The translations under genes and the position numbers were made by a program. Of a stretch of DNA of 64,000 nt, positions 54,213-63,113 are shown piece by piece. Location: positions 1-64,000 of the forward strand of contig JAJFHU010000015.1 of the NCBI GenBank assembly GCA_021775455.1, written 5' to 3'. The stretch is from Hyphomicrobiales bacterium. GTDB lineage: Bacteria > Pseudomonadota > Alphaproteobacteria > Rhizobiales > Rhizobiaceae. Every line of letters starts with the position of its first letter. Positions within the stretch are counted from its first letter, which is position 1. The notes below the pieces were generated by a model. It was not told the DNA's origin. It was given only the letters and a program-made list of their open reading frames with translations, and made no database searches.

Positions 54213-54944
54213 ATGTCAGTACTCGATAAACATGCAAAACTGGAACGCAATGTCACGCTTCTCTTCGTGTGGTCCCTGGTAGCAGTCTTGATAGGCGGTA
54301 TCGTCGAAATTGCTCCGTTGTTTTACATCAAGAACACGATTGAGAAAGTTGAAGGCATGAGGCCTTACACACCGCTGGAACTGGTCGGCCGCAATATTTA
54401 TGTCCGCGAGGGATGTTATCTTTGTCACAGCCAGATGATACGCCCATTCCGTGACGAGGTTGAGCGTTACGGTCACTATTCGCTGGCCGCCGAAAGCATG
54501 TACGACCATCCATTCCAATGGGGATCTAAACGAACCGGTCCCGATCTTGCCAGGGTTGGCGGCAGATACTCCGATGAATGGCATGTTCAACATCTTATTG
54601 ATCCCAAGAGTGTAGTGCCGGAAAGCATAATGCCGACTTACTCTTTTTTGGCTAAAGCACCCTTGAATACAAAAGATGCAGCTGCTCATTTGAAAGCCAA
54701 TCGGGCGGTGGGTGTTCCGTACACAGATGAAATGATCGAAAACGCTTCAGCAGATTTGGAGGCGCAAGCCAACCCAGATACCGACACATCTGGCCTTGAA
54801 GAGCGTTACCAGAAAATTTCCCTGAGGAATTTTGATGGGCAAGCCGATCAACTGACCGAGATGGATGCATTGATTGCATATCTTCAGATGCTTGGAACGC
54901 TCGTTGATCTCGAGGCCTACAAGCAAAATGAAAATCTCAGATAG
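54213..54944 (+). CDS. ccoO: cbb3-type cytochrome c oxidase subunit II (mono-heme)
   Basis: 243 residues. N-terminal anchor helix ([21 protein letters not shown]), then the single c-type heme motif in [14 protein letters not shown] and [19 protein letters not shown], typical of CcoO/FixO. Start at 54213 is preceded by GAGG, 10 nt after ccoN; the frame runs earlier but overlaps ccoN. Periplasm-facing electron carrier to CcoN. Confidence 0.95.
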   Translation: MSVLDKHAKLERNVTLLFVWSLVAVLIGGIVEIAPLFYIKNTIEKVEGMRPYTPLELVGRNIYVREGCYLCHSQMIRPFRDEVERYGHYSLAAESMYDHPFQWGSKRTGPDLARVGGRYSDEWHVQHLIDPKSVVPESIMPTYSFLAKAPLNTKDAAAHLKANRAVGVPYTDEMIENASADLEAQANPDTDTSGLEERYQKISLRNFDGQADQLTEMDALIAYLQMLGTLVDLEAYKQNENLR

Positions 54945-54955
54945 GGAGCTACGCG

Positions 54956-55123
54956 ATGGACTACAATTTTTTACGTCAGTTAGCCGATAGCTGGGGTCTT
55001 CTTTACCTGGTGGTCCTGTTTGTCGGCATCATTTTGTTTACCTTCAGGCCGGGTTCAAAGTCCAAAGCAGAAGGTGCAGCCAAAATTCCTTTTAACGAGG
55101 ACAATAACAATGCCCAAGAATGA
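54956..55123 (+). CDS. ccoQ: cbb3 oxidase small subunit CcoQ
   Basis: 55 residues: DYNFLRQLADSWGLLYLVVL, then FVGIILFTFRPGSKSKAEG and an acidic/asparagine tail. One membrane helix (about 14-30) and the FRPGSK ending after it are typical of CcoQ/FixQ. Starts 11 nt after ccoO and overlaps ccoP by 14 nt. GGGAG lies upstream. Confidence 0.93.
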   Translation: MDYNFLRQLADSWGLLYLVVLFVGIILFTFRPGSKSKAEGAAKIPFNEDNNNAQE

Positions 55124-55979
55124 CATAGACAAAGTCACCGGGATTGAAACCACCGGACACGAATGGGACGGCATTCGGGAATTGAACAACCCGTTGCCAA
55201 GATGGTGGCTTCTCACTTTTTACGCTACAATTCTGTTTTCAATTGGCTACATTATTTATTACCCAGCCATACCGCTCATAAATTCTTCTACCATGGGTAT
55301 TTCCGGTGAAACCAATCGTGCAATTCTAAAACAGGAAATGGCCGCTTCACGACAGGCACAGCAAGCACAGCTCGTGCGAATTGCTGCAGAGGAGCTGCAA
55401 TCTATAAAGGCAGATCAGGAATTAAATCGTTTTGCAATTGCAGGCGGCGCTTCAGCATTCAAGGTCTATTGCTCCCAGTGCCATGGTTCAGGTGCCCAAG
55501 GTGGCGCTGGCTATCCAAACCTGAATGACGACGATTGGCTTTGGGGCGGTGACCTCGATTCCATCTACACATCCATCAAACATGGAATTCGCAATGACGA
55601 GGATCCAGACACGCGTTACTCCGAGATGCTTGCATTTGGTGAAGATGAAATTTTAACCGCAGACGAGCGTAACCAGGTAGTTGAGTATGTCTTGAAATTG
55701 TCGGGCCGTGAGCATGAAAGCGCTATGGCACTAGAAGGTGAATCCATCTTTTCAGACAATTGCACTGCTTGTCATGGTGATAAGGGGACCGGAGACCGCG
55801 AACAAGGTGCACCCAATCTGGTGGATGCAATTTCACTCTATGGACAATCCCGTGATATCATGCGTGCACAAATCAACAATCCCAGGCATGGTGTCATGCC
55901 GGCGTGGGGTGGTCGGCTGGATGATGAAACCTTGAAGCAGTTGACTCTGTATGTGCACAGCCTTGGGGGTGGAGAGTAA
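55110..55979 (+). CDS. ccoP: cbb3 oxidase subunit III (di-heme)
   Basis: 289 residues from 55110 (GAGGA 8 nt upstream), within the ccoQ end. Membrane helix near residues 30-55 (WWLLTFYATILFSIGYIIYY), then two c-type heme sites, YCSQCHGSGAQG and NCTACHGDKGTGD, each with a distal Met region. CcoP passes electrons from cytochrome c to CcoO. The upstream frame extension to 55020 lies inside ccoQ and is rejected. Confidence 0.95.
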   Translation: MPKNDIDKVTGIETTGHEWDGIRELNNPLPRWWLLTFYATILFSIGYIIYYPAIPLINSSTMGISGETNRAILKQEMAASRQAQQAQLVRIAAEELQSIKADQELNRFAIAGGASAFKVYCSQCHGSGAQGGAGYPNLNDDDWLWGGDLDSIYTSIKHGIRNDEDPDTRYSEMLAFGEDEILTADERNQVVEYVLKLSGREHESAMALEGESIFSDNCTACHGDKGTGDREQGAPNLVDAISLYGQSRDIMRAQINNPRHGVMPAWGGRLDDETLKQLTLYVHSLGGGE

Positions 55980-55995
55980 GCGGGAGCTGTTTCAA

Positions 55996-57585
55996 ATGAA
56001 CGCCATTGGTGCCGAGAATTCGCACTCCGGAAGTAATGTCGAGGCATTCGATGTAGAGGCAGTAAACTCCCGGGAAAATCGTTCGCTGTACGAAGCCCGA
56101 AAAGCAATTCATCCAAAACGTGCAAAAGGAAGCTTTCGTACCCTTAAATGGTGGGTGATGGCAGTAACGCTCGGGATTTATTATCTCACACCATGGATAC
56201 GCTGGGACCGAGGTTCCGGCCTGCCCGATCAAGCCGTTTTATTGGACATGGCCAATCGGCGTTTTTATTTCTTCATGATCGATATTTGGCCACATGAATT
56301 TTTCTATGTGGCGGGCATGCTGGTCATGGCCGGTATCGGATTGTTTTTGGTAACTTCGACATTTGGACGCGCATGGTGTGGATATACATGTCCACAAACA
56401 GTGTGGGTTGATTTGTTTTTGGTTGTGGAACGGTTCTTTGAAGGCGAGCGGAATGCCCGGATCAAACTTGATGCCCAACCCTGGAATGGCAGCAAGATTG
56501 CCAAGAGAAGTGCAAAGCACATTGTCTGGGTGCTTATAGCAATTGCCACTGGCGGTGCCTGGATATTCTATTTTGCCGATGCCCCCACCCTGTTCGTGAA
56601 CCTGTTTACCGGCAACGCTCCCCACGTTGCATATGCCACTGTGGGTGTGCTCACGGCCACTACATATATATTTGGCGGGCTGATGCGCGAGCAGGTCTGC
56701 ACTTATATGTGTCCCTGGCCGCGAATTCAGGCTGCCATGCTGGATGAGCATTCTTTAACGGTTACATACAATGACTGGCGCGGTGAACCGCGATCCCGCC
56801 ATGCCAAGCGTATGCGCAAAGAAGGAAAAATTGTTGGAGATTGCGTTGATTGCAATGCCTGTGTGGCAGTTTGCCCAATGGGAATCGACATACGCGACGG
56901 GCAACAAATGGAATGCATCACTTGTGCCCTGTGTATTGATGCGTGTGACGGCGTCATGGATAAACTTGGAGTGGAAAGAGGGTTGATATCCTACGCAACC
57001 CTTGGTGAATACAATTCCAACATGGCAATCGCCCATGCATCTGAAAGTACCCACGCGAGCACTGTTTCTTTAATCAATCCAGAGAATGTGCGCGGTAAGT
57101 CGGGACAACTATCAGACAAGTTGATACACACTTCCTGGCGCTCCTTCATCAGGCCGCGAACATATTTATACATGGCGATCTATGTGGCGATTGGTTTGGC
57201 CATGCTTGCAATGCTGGCAACCCGAGAGCGGCTTGATGTTCATGTCCTGCCCGATCGAAATCCACTTTTTGTTGTATTAAGTGACGGATCAGTTCGAAAT
57301 GGGTACGAGCTGAAGATACTGAACATGAAAGGGGAGCAGCGGGAGTTTGAGGTCACAATCCATGATCTTGATGGAGCTTTGATCTGGTTGGCCGCAGGCA
57401 GTGACGAGCCGTCATCAAGAGTCAGAATTCATGTGGAGGCGAGCAAGTTGAAATCCTCCCGGCTGTTTGTCGTGGTTCCCAAGCATCAGATACCGGACAC
57501 AAAGGCAGTATTCTCTCTTCTCGTTAAAGCTCTTGATGATAGTGAATCTGTTACACATGATGTCCAGTTTGAGGTACCAGGATGA
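55996..57585 (+). CDS. ccoG: Cytochrome oxidase assembly protein CcoG (FixG), Fe-S membrane protein
   Basis: 529 residues from 55996 (GGGAG upstream); an earlier start at 55951 would overlap ccoP. Six membrane helices; CGYTCPQTVW in a loop, and two [4Fe-4S] motifs CVDCNACVAVCP and CITCALCIDACD. CcoG reduces Cu(II) for delivery to the cbb3 oxidase. The C-terminal part is an IgG-like domain (about 400-529). First gene of the ccoGHIS assembly set, 16 nt after ccoP. Confidence 0.95.
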   Translation: MNAIGAENSHSGSNVEAFDVEAVNSRENRSLYEARKAIHPKRAKGSFRTLKWWVMAVTLGIYYLTPWIRWDRGSGLPDQAVLLDMANRRFYFFMIDIWPHEFFYVAGMLVMAGIGLFLVTSTFGRAWCGYTCPQTVWVDLFLVVERFFEGERNARIKLDAQPWNGSKIAKRSAKHIVWVLIAIATGGAWIFYFADAPTLFVNLFTGNAPHVAYATVGVLTATTYIFGGLMREQVCTYMCPWPRIQAAMLDEHSLTVTYNDWRGEPRSRHAKRMRKEGKIVGDCVDCNACVAVCPMGIDIRDGQQMECITCALCIDACDGVMDKLGVERGLISYATLGEYNSNMAIAHASESTHASTVSLINPENVRGKSGQLSDKLIHTSWRSFIRPRTYLYMAIYVAIGLAMLAMLATRERLDVHVLPDRNPLFVVLSDGSVRNGYELKILNMKGEQREFEVTIHDLDGALIWLAAGSDEPSSRVRIHVEASKLKSSRLFVVVPKHQIPDTKAVFSLLVKALDDSESVTHDVQFEVPG

Positions 57586-58100
57586 GAAGAATGAAAACTC
57601 CGGCAGATTCTCAGCATACATCACGGTTCACCGGTCGGCACATGCTGGCAATCATGATCCTGTTTTTTGGCGTCATCATTGCGGTCAATGTAACCATGGC
57701 ATTTGTTGCCTCATCCAGCTGGACCGGACTCGTTGTCAAGAATAGCTATGTGGCAAGTCAGGGCTACAACAAATCACTGCAATTGGCGCGTGAACAAAAA
57801 GCCCGGGGTTGGCACTCCAGACTTGAATATGTAAATGGCAACATGCTTGTCACACTGCTTGATCATGATGACAGTGTAATCTGGCCCGAAAAATTGTCGG
57901 TATATATAGGTCGACCCGCATTTGAGCAGATGGATCAAAATTTTAACCCAGAGATAGGAAACAAGGGTTTGGCTGTTCTTCCGGTTGATCTCCCTCCTGG
58001 TGCCTGGGTGGTAAATATTCAAGCCGAAATAAATGGCAATGTGTACCGCCGAGAAGCGCGTATCTTTGTAACCTCATCCGGGCAGGTGCAGATTCAATGA
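57582..58100 (+). CDS. ccoH: cbb3 assembly protein CcoH (FixH)
   Basis: 172 residues with one N-terminal membrane helix (MLAIMILFFGVIIAVNVTMA) and a periplasmic domain with the family traits SSWTGLVVKNSYVASQGYN and PPGAWVVNIQAEING. Needed for stable cbb3 assembly, exact step unclear. ATGA overlap with ccoG and with ccoI: all co-translated. Confidence 0.93.
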   Translation: MRRMKTPADSQHTSRFTGRHMLAIMILFFGVIIAVNVTMAFVASSSWTGLVVKNSYVASQGYNKSLQLAREQKARGWHSRLEYVNGNMLVTLLDHDDSVIWPEKLSVYIGRPAFEQMDQNFNPEIGNKGLAVLPVDLPPGAWVVNIQAEINGNVYRREARIFVTSSGQVQIQ

Positions 58101-60412
58101 ACTGCCGTGCTCCCGCCATGGATCCGAAGAGTATCGCCGACAACGTGGCAGGAACCTCAGCACGAATGTTGGAGCAGCAACTGCTTCATCAAGCCATTGA
58201 ATTGCAAGGTGGCAAGCTACAACTCGATTGGCTAATCCCCGACATGCATTGTGTCGGCTGCATATCCAAAATTGAAAACGCGCTTTCAAAATTGCCGGCG
58301 ATCACTCGCGCACGGGCCAATCTAAGCTTGCGGAAGGTTTCTGTGATCTGGGATCCAAAGATCGGCCCCGCCCTGGATCAAGACAGAATATTTGATGAGC
58401 TTGGATTCGAGCATAGTGTTTATGATTTGCGTGATTCTGGAGACAAGGAATACAAACAAAGGGGGCAACGGCTATTGTTAAGCCTTGGTGTAGCAGGGTT
58501 TGCTGCAGCCAATATCATGCTCTTGTCCGTTTCCGTCTGGTCAGGGGCTGAAGCAGACACCGCGAGATTGTTTCATCTTATTTCCGGCATGATTGCAGTT
58601 CCTGCGATTTTCTATGCTGGCAGGCCATTTTTCGCATCGGCTTGCAACGCGCTTCGAGTCGGGCGTTTGAACATGGATGTGCCGATTTCACTCGCTGTTT
58701 TGCTGGCGCTTGGCATGAGCATCCATGAAAGCCTTGTCGGTGGGCAACAGGCGTATTTTGATGCTGCAGTGACGCTCCTGTTTTTCCTGCTCGTTGGGCG
58801 ATATCTGGATCATGTTATTCGCGGTCGAGCCCGGGAAGCTGTTCAACATCTGACGGGCATCACTTCCAGAGGGGCGACACGTATCATGCCTGATGGTGAG
58901 ACCATATACGTGCCACTTGAGGAAATTGATTGCGACATGAGTCTTAGAATTCTTGCAGGAGAGCGTTTTCCGGTCAATGTAAGATTGTGTTCAGAGTCTG
59001 CCGAAATCGATCGTTCAATTGTGACCGGTGAAAGTCAGACAGTAACCATGCATGCTGGCGAATTGATCGAAGCCGGTGCGCTGAACCTGTCTGCTCCGGT
59101 TATGGTGGAAGCACTTGGGAGTGCAGATGAATCATTTCTGGCAGAAATACAAAAGATGATCGAAGCAGCCGAGAACGGAAGAAGTGAATACGTACGTATT
59201 GCAGATCGCGCGGCTCAAATTTACGCACCGGCAGTGCATCTGCTCGCTGCAATTGCATTTGTAGTCTGGCTGTACATCACCAAGGGTAATTTCAATCTCT
59301 CGATCAATATAGCAATTTCCGTCCTCATAATTACATGTCCGTGTGCGCTTGGCCTTGCCGTGCCAGTAGCCCATGTTGTCGGTGCAAGCCGGTTACTCAG
59401 GAAGGGTGTGCTGATGCGAGATGGGTCCGCCCTTGAACGCATGGCAGAAGCAGACTGCGTTGTTTTTGACAAAACCGGGACTATTACAACGGGAAACCCA
59501 ATGGTAGAGGTCGTCGACAGTCTCTCCGGTTTGCAACGGAGAATTATCAGGACCCTTTCTTCTTCTTCATATCATCCGCTTTCAAAGGCGATATCTCGAT
59601 ATTTTATCGACACAGAAGAAATTGAGTTGAGTAAGGTAACCGAGGTTCCCGGGTTTGGGGTCGAGGGAATTGCCAATAAACAAAAAGTTCGCCTTGGTAA
59701 TCCGGAATGGGTTGGGAAAATCGCAAAGGAAGATACAGGACCGTCAAATTTGACGAATTGCCAGGTAGCGTTTGCGAAGGAGGGAGATCGGTTGATCCGC
59801 TTCAGAATGTTTGATGTGCCAAGACCAGAATCTACAGAAACCATACAGATGTTCGCAAAAGCTGGCCTTGGTTCAGAAATCCTTTCCGGTGACAGCTTGA
59901 GTGAAGTCAAACGGATTGCTGATTTGGTTGGCGTTGAAAAATATCGTTCCGAAAAAAGCCCTTCGGATAAGATTCAGAGGCTTCAATCATTGAAACAAGA
60001 AGGGCGCAGATCAATAATGGCAGGCGATGGCTTGAATGATGCACCCGCCCTGGCTGCGGGTCATGTTTCAGTGGCACCTGCAAGCGCGTGCGATGTGGGG
60101 CGCCATGCGGCAGACTTTATATTTACTGGAACGGGATTGGGCAGCATATTTGATGTGTGGAGAATTTCGAGGGAAACAGCACTTGTTGTAAAGCAGAACT
60201 TTATAATTGCCGCTGTTTACAATTGTCTGGCAATACCTTTTGCCATGGCAGGATATGTTACACCTTTGATTGCAGCACTTGCCATGTCGGCATCCTCTTT
60301 GCTGGTGATTGCAAACAGCTTCAGACCTTTTTTAAAGGAAAGCCTTTTGGAACCTGATCAACAATCCCGCGCTCGGCAGGAGATTGGCCCTGAGGAGAGG
60401 TACGCCGCATGA
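58097..60412 (+). CDS. ccoI: Copper-translocating P1B-type ATPase for cbb3 biogenesis
   Basis: 771 residues. HMA domain with DMHCVGCIS near residue 50, eight membrane helices, CPC transport motif (ITCPCALGLAVPVAHVVG), TGES as VTGESQTV, phosphorylation site VVFDKTGTITTGN, and GDGLNDAPALAAG. It exports Cu+ to the periplasm for cbb3 CuB. Start ATG overlaps ccoH by 4 nt. The N-terminus before the HMA domain (MNCRAPAMDPK...) is free of known motifs. Confidence 0.95.
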   Translation: MNCRAPAMDPKSIADNVAGTSARMLEQQLLHQAIELQGGKLQLDWLIPDMHCVGCISKIENALSKLPAITRARANLSLRKVSVIWDPKIGPALDQDRIFDELGFEHSVYDLRDSGDKEYKQRGQRLLLSLGVAGFAAANIMLLSVSVWSGAEADTARLFHLISGMIAVPAIFYAGRPFFASACNALRVGRLNMDVPISLAVLLALGMSIHESLVGGQQAYFDAAVTLLFFLLVGRYLDHVIRGRAREAVQHLTGITSRGATRIMPDGETIYVPLEEIDCDMSLRILAGERFPVNVRLCSESAEIDRSIVTGESQTVTMHAGELIEAGALNLSAPVMVEALGSADESFLAEIQKMIEAAENGRSEYVRIADRAAQIYAPAVHLLAAIAFVVWLYITKGNFNLSINIAISVLIITCPCALGLAVPVAHVVGASRLLRKGVLMRDGSALERMAEADCVVFDKTGTITTGNPMVEVVDSLSGLQRRIIRTLSSSSYHPLSKAISRYFIDTEEIELSKVTEVPGFGVEGIANKQKVRLGNPEWVGKIAKEDTGPSNLTNCQVAFAKEGDRLIRFRMFDVPRPESTETIQMFAKAGLGSEILSGDSLSEVKRIADLVGVEKYRSEKSPSDKIQRLQSLKQEGRRSIMAGDGLNDAPALAAGHVSVAPASACDVGRHAADFIFTGTGLGSIFDVWRISRETALVVKQNFIIAAVYNCLAIPFAMAGYVTPLIAALAMSASSLLVIANSFRPFLKESLLEPDQQSRARQEIGPEERYAA

Positions 60413-60546
60413 ATCAACTGATTATACTAATTCCCGTTGCGCTTCTCTTGGGGCTTGCTGGTCTGATTGCATTTATCTGGAATTTGAAAAGCGGCCAGTA
60501 TGAAGACCTTGATGGAGCGGCGGAGCGTATTTTAGACGAAGATTAA
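60409..60546 (+). CDS. ccoS: cbb3-type oxidase assembly protein CcoS
   Basis: 45 residues: a single membrane helix (NQLIILIPVALLLGLAGLIA), FIWNLKSGQYEDLDGAAERI and an acidic end. The W-x-LKSGQ(Y/F)-DLDG-A-RIL pattern is the CcoS signature. It starts with an ATGA-type overlap at the ccoI stop and closes the ccoGHIS set. Confidence 0.95.
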   Translation: MNQLIILIPVALLLGLAGLIAFIWNLKSGQYEDLDGAAERILDED

Positions 60547-60612
60547 AGTTTAGATGCGAACCAGGAATTGTTGGATTTGGCTTGTTAATCCGCAATTTGT
60601 CTAAACAGGTTT

Positions 60613-61608
60613 TTAGGCTGACAAGTTACTGATCTCGCCGGGAACATGAACTTTGCGATAGCTTTGCTGAAAGTTGTCAAACTCGAATGCCCAAACAGTA
60701 CCGGGCCAGCGAATTTCCATTTGACCTTTTTGTGGCCGGTAAACTGCGGTGTAAAGAGTTCCGAATCCATGAGTATATGCTGTTGAGTAGAGCGGCGGCT
60801 TTAGAAACGCTTTGATGAATTTCTCTTCCGGATCTACATGAAGGGTGATCCTCTGCAGTAAAAATCGTTCTCGCTCCACGGTTGCTGTGAGGCGGGCATG
60901 TTGAACCCAGTCAACTGAATCCTGATGATTGGTTGCAACAGCGGCATGGGTGATGATTGTTCCCTTGTCCGGGGACATCAGCGCGGTCAGGTAATTTCGC
61001 TCCTTGTCAAGAACCGTAATGTTGTAACTCATGTGGGTAGGCAGTCGCTCAAGCTTTTCTCTGGCTTGGTCAGTTGTGCCACAGGTCTGCAGCAGATACC
61101 GGATGATTAACGGGATACCAAATCCCTCACCGACTATCTGGCGCCCTCCGAATGTCAAGGAAACTGCCAAACCCGCATCGTTTACACCATCTACCAGCCC
61201 CCAGAGTCCGTCACTGACACCCATGACACGCCTGCCCATCCAGTTCGTGTGCAGTATAAGGTTATCAAACGATTTTGGATTATAGTCGTAATTGCGAACC
61301 AGTACCGGCTCCTTTCCGGGCCAAATGGCCTGGGAACAACCCGACAAATAAGCAGGTGGGCAATAAAAACTCAAAAATCGAGAAGCATGGTCCCCACCAC
61401 CAGAGAGCTCACAGAGTTCGTCATACAGGGGTAATATTTCAGGCATATGTTTTTCAATCGCACGCCGACCTTCAGCGTAGGTTGGTCGGGCGCTTTCGCC
61501 CTCCCGCAACCACCAGCGGCGATAATCCGGCCAATATTCTCCAAACAGGCTTGCCCATTTAGGGCCGGGCTCTGGCTCGGAGATCGCTCGCCACAGGGTT
61601 TCCGTCAT
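60613..61608 (-). CDS. C45-type Ntn-hydrolase (acyl-CoA:6-APA acyltransferase / choloylglycine-like)
   Basis: 331 residues. A Gly-Cys autocleavage site is seen at SG|CSQAIW with Cys91 as the likely N-terminal nucleophile after self-processing, then VLVRNYDYNPKSF and GLVDGVNDAGLAVSLTFGG, the pattern of C45 acyltransferase/penicillin-V-acylase-like proteins. Such enzymes make or break amide bonds. No signal peptide. Starts 2 nt after the ATP-grasp stop, so coupled to it. The amide substrate is probably the product of that gene (inference). Confidence 0.82.
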   Translation of the reverse strand: MTETLWRAISEPEPGPKWASLFGEYWPDYRRWWLREGESARPTYAEGRRAIEKHMPEILPLYDELCELSGGGDHASRFLSFYCPPAYLSGCSQAIWPGKEPVLVRNYDYNPKSFDNLILHTNWMGRRVMGVSDGLWGLVDGVNDAGLAVSLTFGGRQIVGEGFGIPLIIRYLLQTCGTTDQAREKLERLPTHMSYNITVLDKERNYLTALMSPDKGTIITHAAVATNHQDSVDWVQHARLTATVERERFLLQRITLHVDPEEKFIKAFLKPPLYSTAYTHGFGTLYTAVYRPQKGQMEIRWPGTVWAFEFDNFQQSYRKVHVPGEISNLSA

Positions 61609-61610
61609 AT

Positions 61611-63095
61611 CTACATTATCTTGAATGCTGGTTCAGCAACCGACGGGCCAGCATTGACCACATCGAGCGGCTTTGCTTCATAACTCGATTTGATACCATG
61701 TATCCAGCGTTTTGAGCGATCAGTAAGCTCAAAATCCTTGGTCATTGATCGTCCCCTGGTAACCAAAATACCCAAATCTGCACCCTCGTAGCGATAATCT
61801 CCTGCGCCGGAAATTCGAAGGAAGAACGCTTCACTCTGGCTTTCCACAGCGCGCCGGTGATAGTCAAAACGATCAAAAACCACCCGTCCATCTTCCAACA
61901 TTTTGTAAATCCCGGTTTCAGGCGCTTTTGTAATGATATCAACATTGTCATCTGTATGCTTGATGACCATTTGCGACCAACTATCAATCATGTCCGGGTC
62001 AGCCCAACGTCTATTGAGCTCGTTGACGTTGAGTTTAAATTTTTGGCCTGAAAACTCGAGCAGGTGAAACAGGAACAACGGCGCATCGGCGTGCGCAAAT
62101 GCGGCATGATTGGTCATCGAGCTTGCACCGGTTATGCGTGGATTAAGTTCGCCCAGCCAAATGTCACCGGTATCCTGATCAACCAAAAAGTCCAGTTCAA
62201 AATATCCCCGATATCCCTCTTTGAGCAATTGTTTGCCAAACTTAAAGGTCAGGTCGCGTGCCTTGTCTCGGGTTTTTCTTGGAAAAGCAGTTGCCATGAT
62301 TTCGTTACCACACCAACCGCCGCGATACGGAGTAAGATCGCCAAAGCCAACCAGTTCGGTCATCAACGGACCGACGATTGTGCCTTCTGATGTCGCACAG
62401 GCCTCGATTGCCGAACCCCGACAATCGATGCGCTTCATGATCTTGATTTCGCCCTGACCGATTATTTCATGCTCATGCTTTCTAAAATCGTCTTCAGATT
62501 TGATAAAAAATGTCGTGTGCCCGGAATCGCCAAATGCAGATTGCAGAACAAGGTCATCACCAAGCTTTGCCTTCTTGCATAATTTCTTGAGGTGATGGTA
62601 ACTCTCGACCTCTGCAAGAGTGTTCGGAACTGAAGGAACACCCGCCTTGTCACCTATGCGCACGGTTTCAATCTTGTTGTCGCAGCGAGTTCGTAGTTCT
62701 GCACTTGGAAACCAGATTGCAGAACCTCCCAACTCAGCGACCAATCGTTCAGTTTCCTCATTAAACATCAGGAAAACAAAATTTGGATTTCCGCCGCGTC
62801 GCTTAATCAGATCAATTACTTCTTTGTGCTGGAGAAGATAGTTGTTTATATCCTCAATTGATTGAAATTCCGCGTGCGGTTGTACACTTGGACAAAACAC
62901 GTTTGGATGGCGGCCATCGTAGCAATCTATGTAGGAAATATATTTGAAATTCTTGCACCATTCATCGATACCCAGCAGATTGAAATTTGTTGCTGAAACA
63001 AAATAAATTGGTTCTTCATTGCGATGAAAATACCTCCGAATTTCCGAGATGTTGTTCAGGATTTTCGGGGGTTTTCCATTCTTACTTTTTGACAT
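61611..63095 (-). CDS. ATP-grasp domain ligase of unknown specificity
   Basis: 494 residues. N-terminal Rossmann-like half, then an ATP-grasp core: LQSAFGDSGHTTFFIKSEDD (ATP-binding loop), GYFELDFLVD and the Mg2+-binding GELNPRITGASSM (E and N). It resembles carbamoyl-phosphate-synthase/biotin-carboxylase-like or amino-acid-ligase ATP-grasp proteins rather than a biotin carboxylase proper, since no biotin partner is near. Strong ribosome site AGGAGGAG upstream. It sits between a basic amino acid decarboxylase and a C45 hydrolase, so ligation of an amine to a carboxylate is a reasonable guess. Confidence 0.8.
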   Translation of the reverse strand: MSKSKNGKPPKILNNISEIRRYFHRNEEPIYFVSATNFNLLGIDEWCKNFKYISYIDCYDGRHPNVFCPSVQPHAEFQSIEDINNYLLQHKEVIDLIKRRGGNPNFVFLMFNEETERLVAELGGSAIWFPSAELRTRCDNKIETVRIGDKAGVPSVPNTLAEVESYHHLKKLCKKAKLGDDLVLQSAFGDSGHTTFFIKSEDDFRKHEHEIIGQGEIKIMKRIDCRGSAIEACATSEGTIVGPLMTELVGFGDLTPYRGGWCGNEIMATAFPRKTRDKARDLTFKFGKQLLKEGYRGYFELDFLVDQDTGDIWLGELNPRITGASSMTNHAAFAHADAPLFLFHLLEFSGQKFKLNVNELNRRWADPDMIDSWSQMVIKHTDDNVDIITKAPETGIYKMLEDGRVVFDRFDYHRRAVESQSEAFFLRISGAGDYRYEGADLGILVTRGRSMTKDFELTDRSKRWIHGIKSSYEAKPLDVVNAGPSVAEPAFKIM

Positions 63096-63113
63096 GTTAC
63101 TCCTCCTACTAAA

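Noticed and set aside
61611-63095. Biotin carboxylase
   Set aside because: ATP-grasp motifs are present but there is no biotin carrier or carboxyltransferase nearby, and the N-terminal half does not look like a biotin carboxylase.
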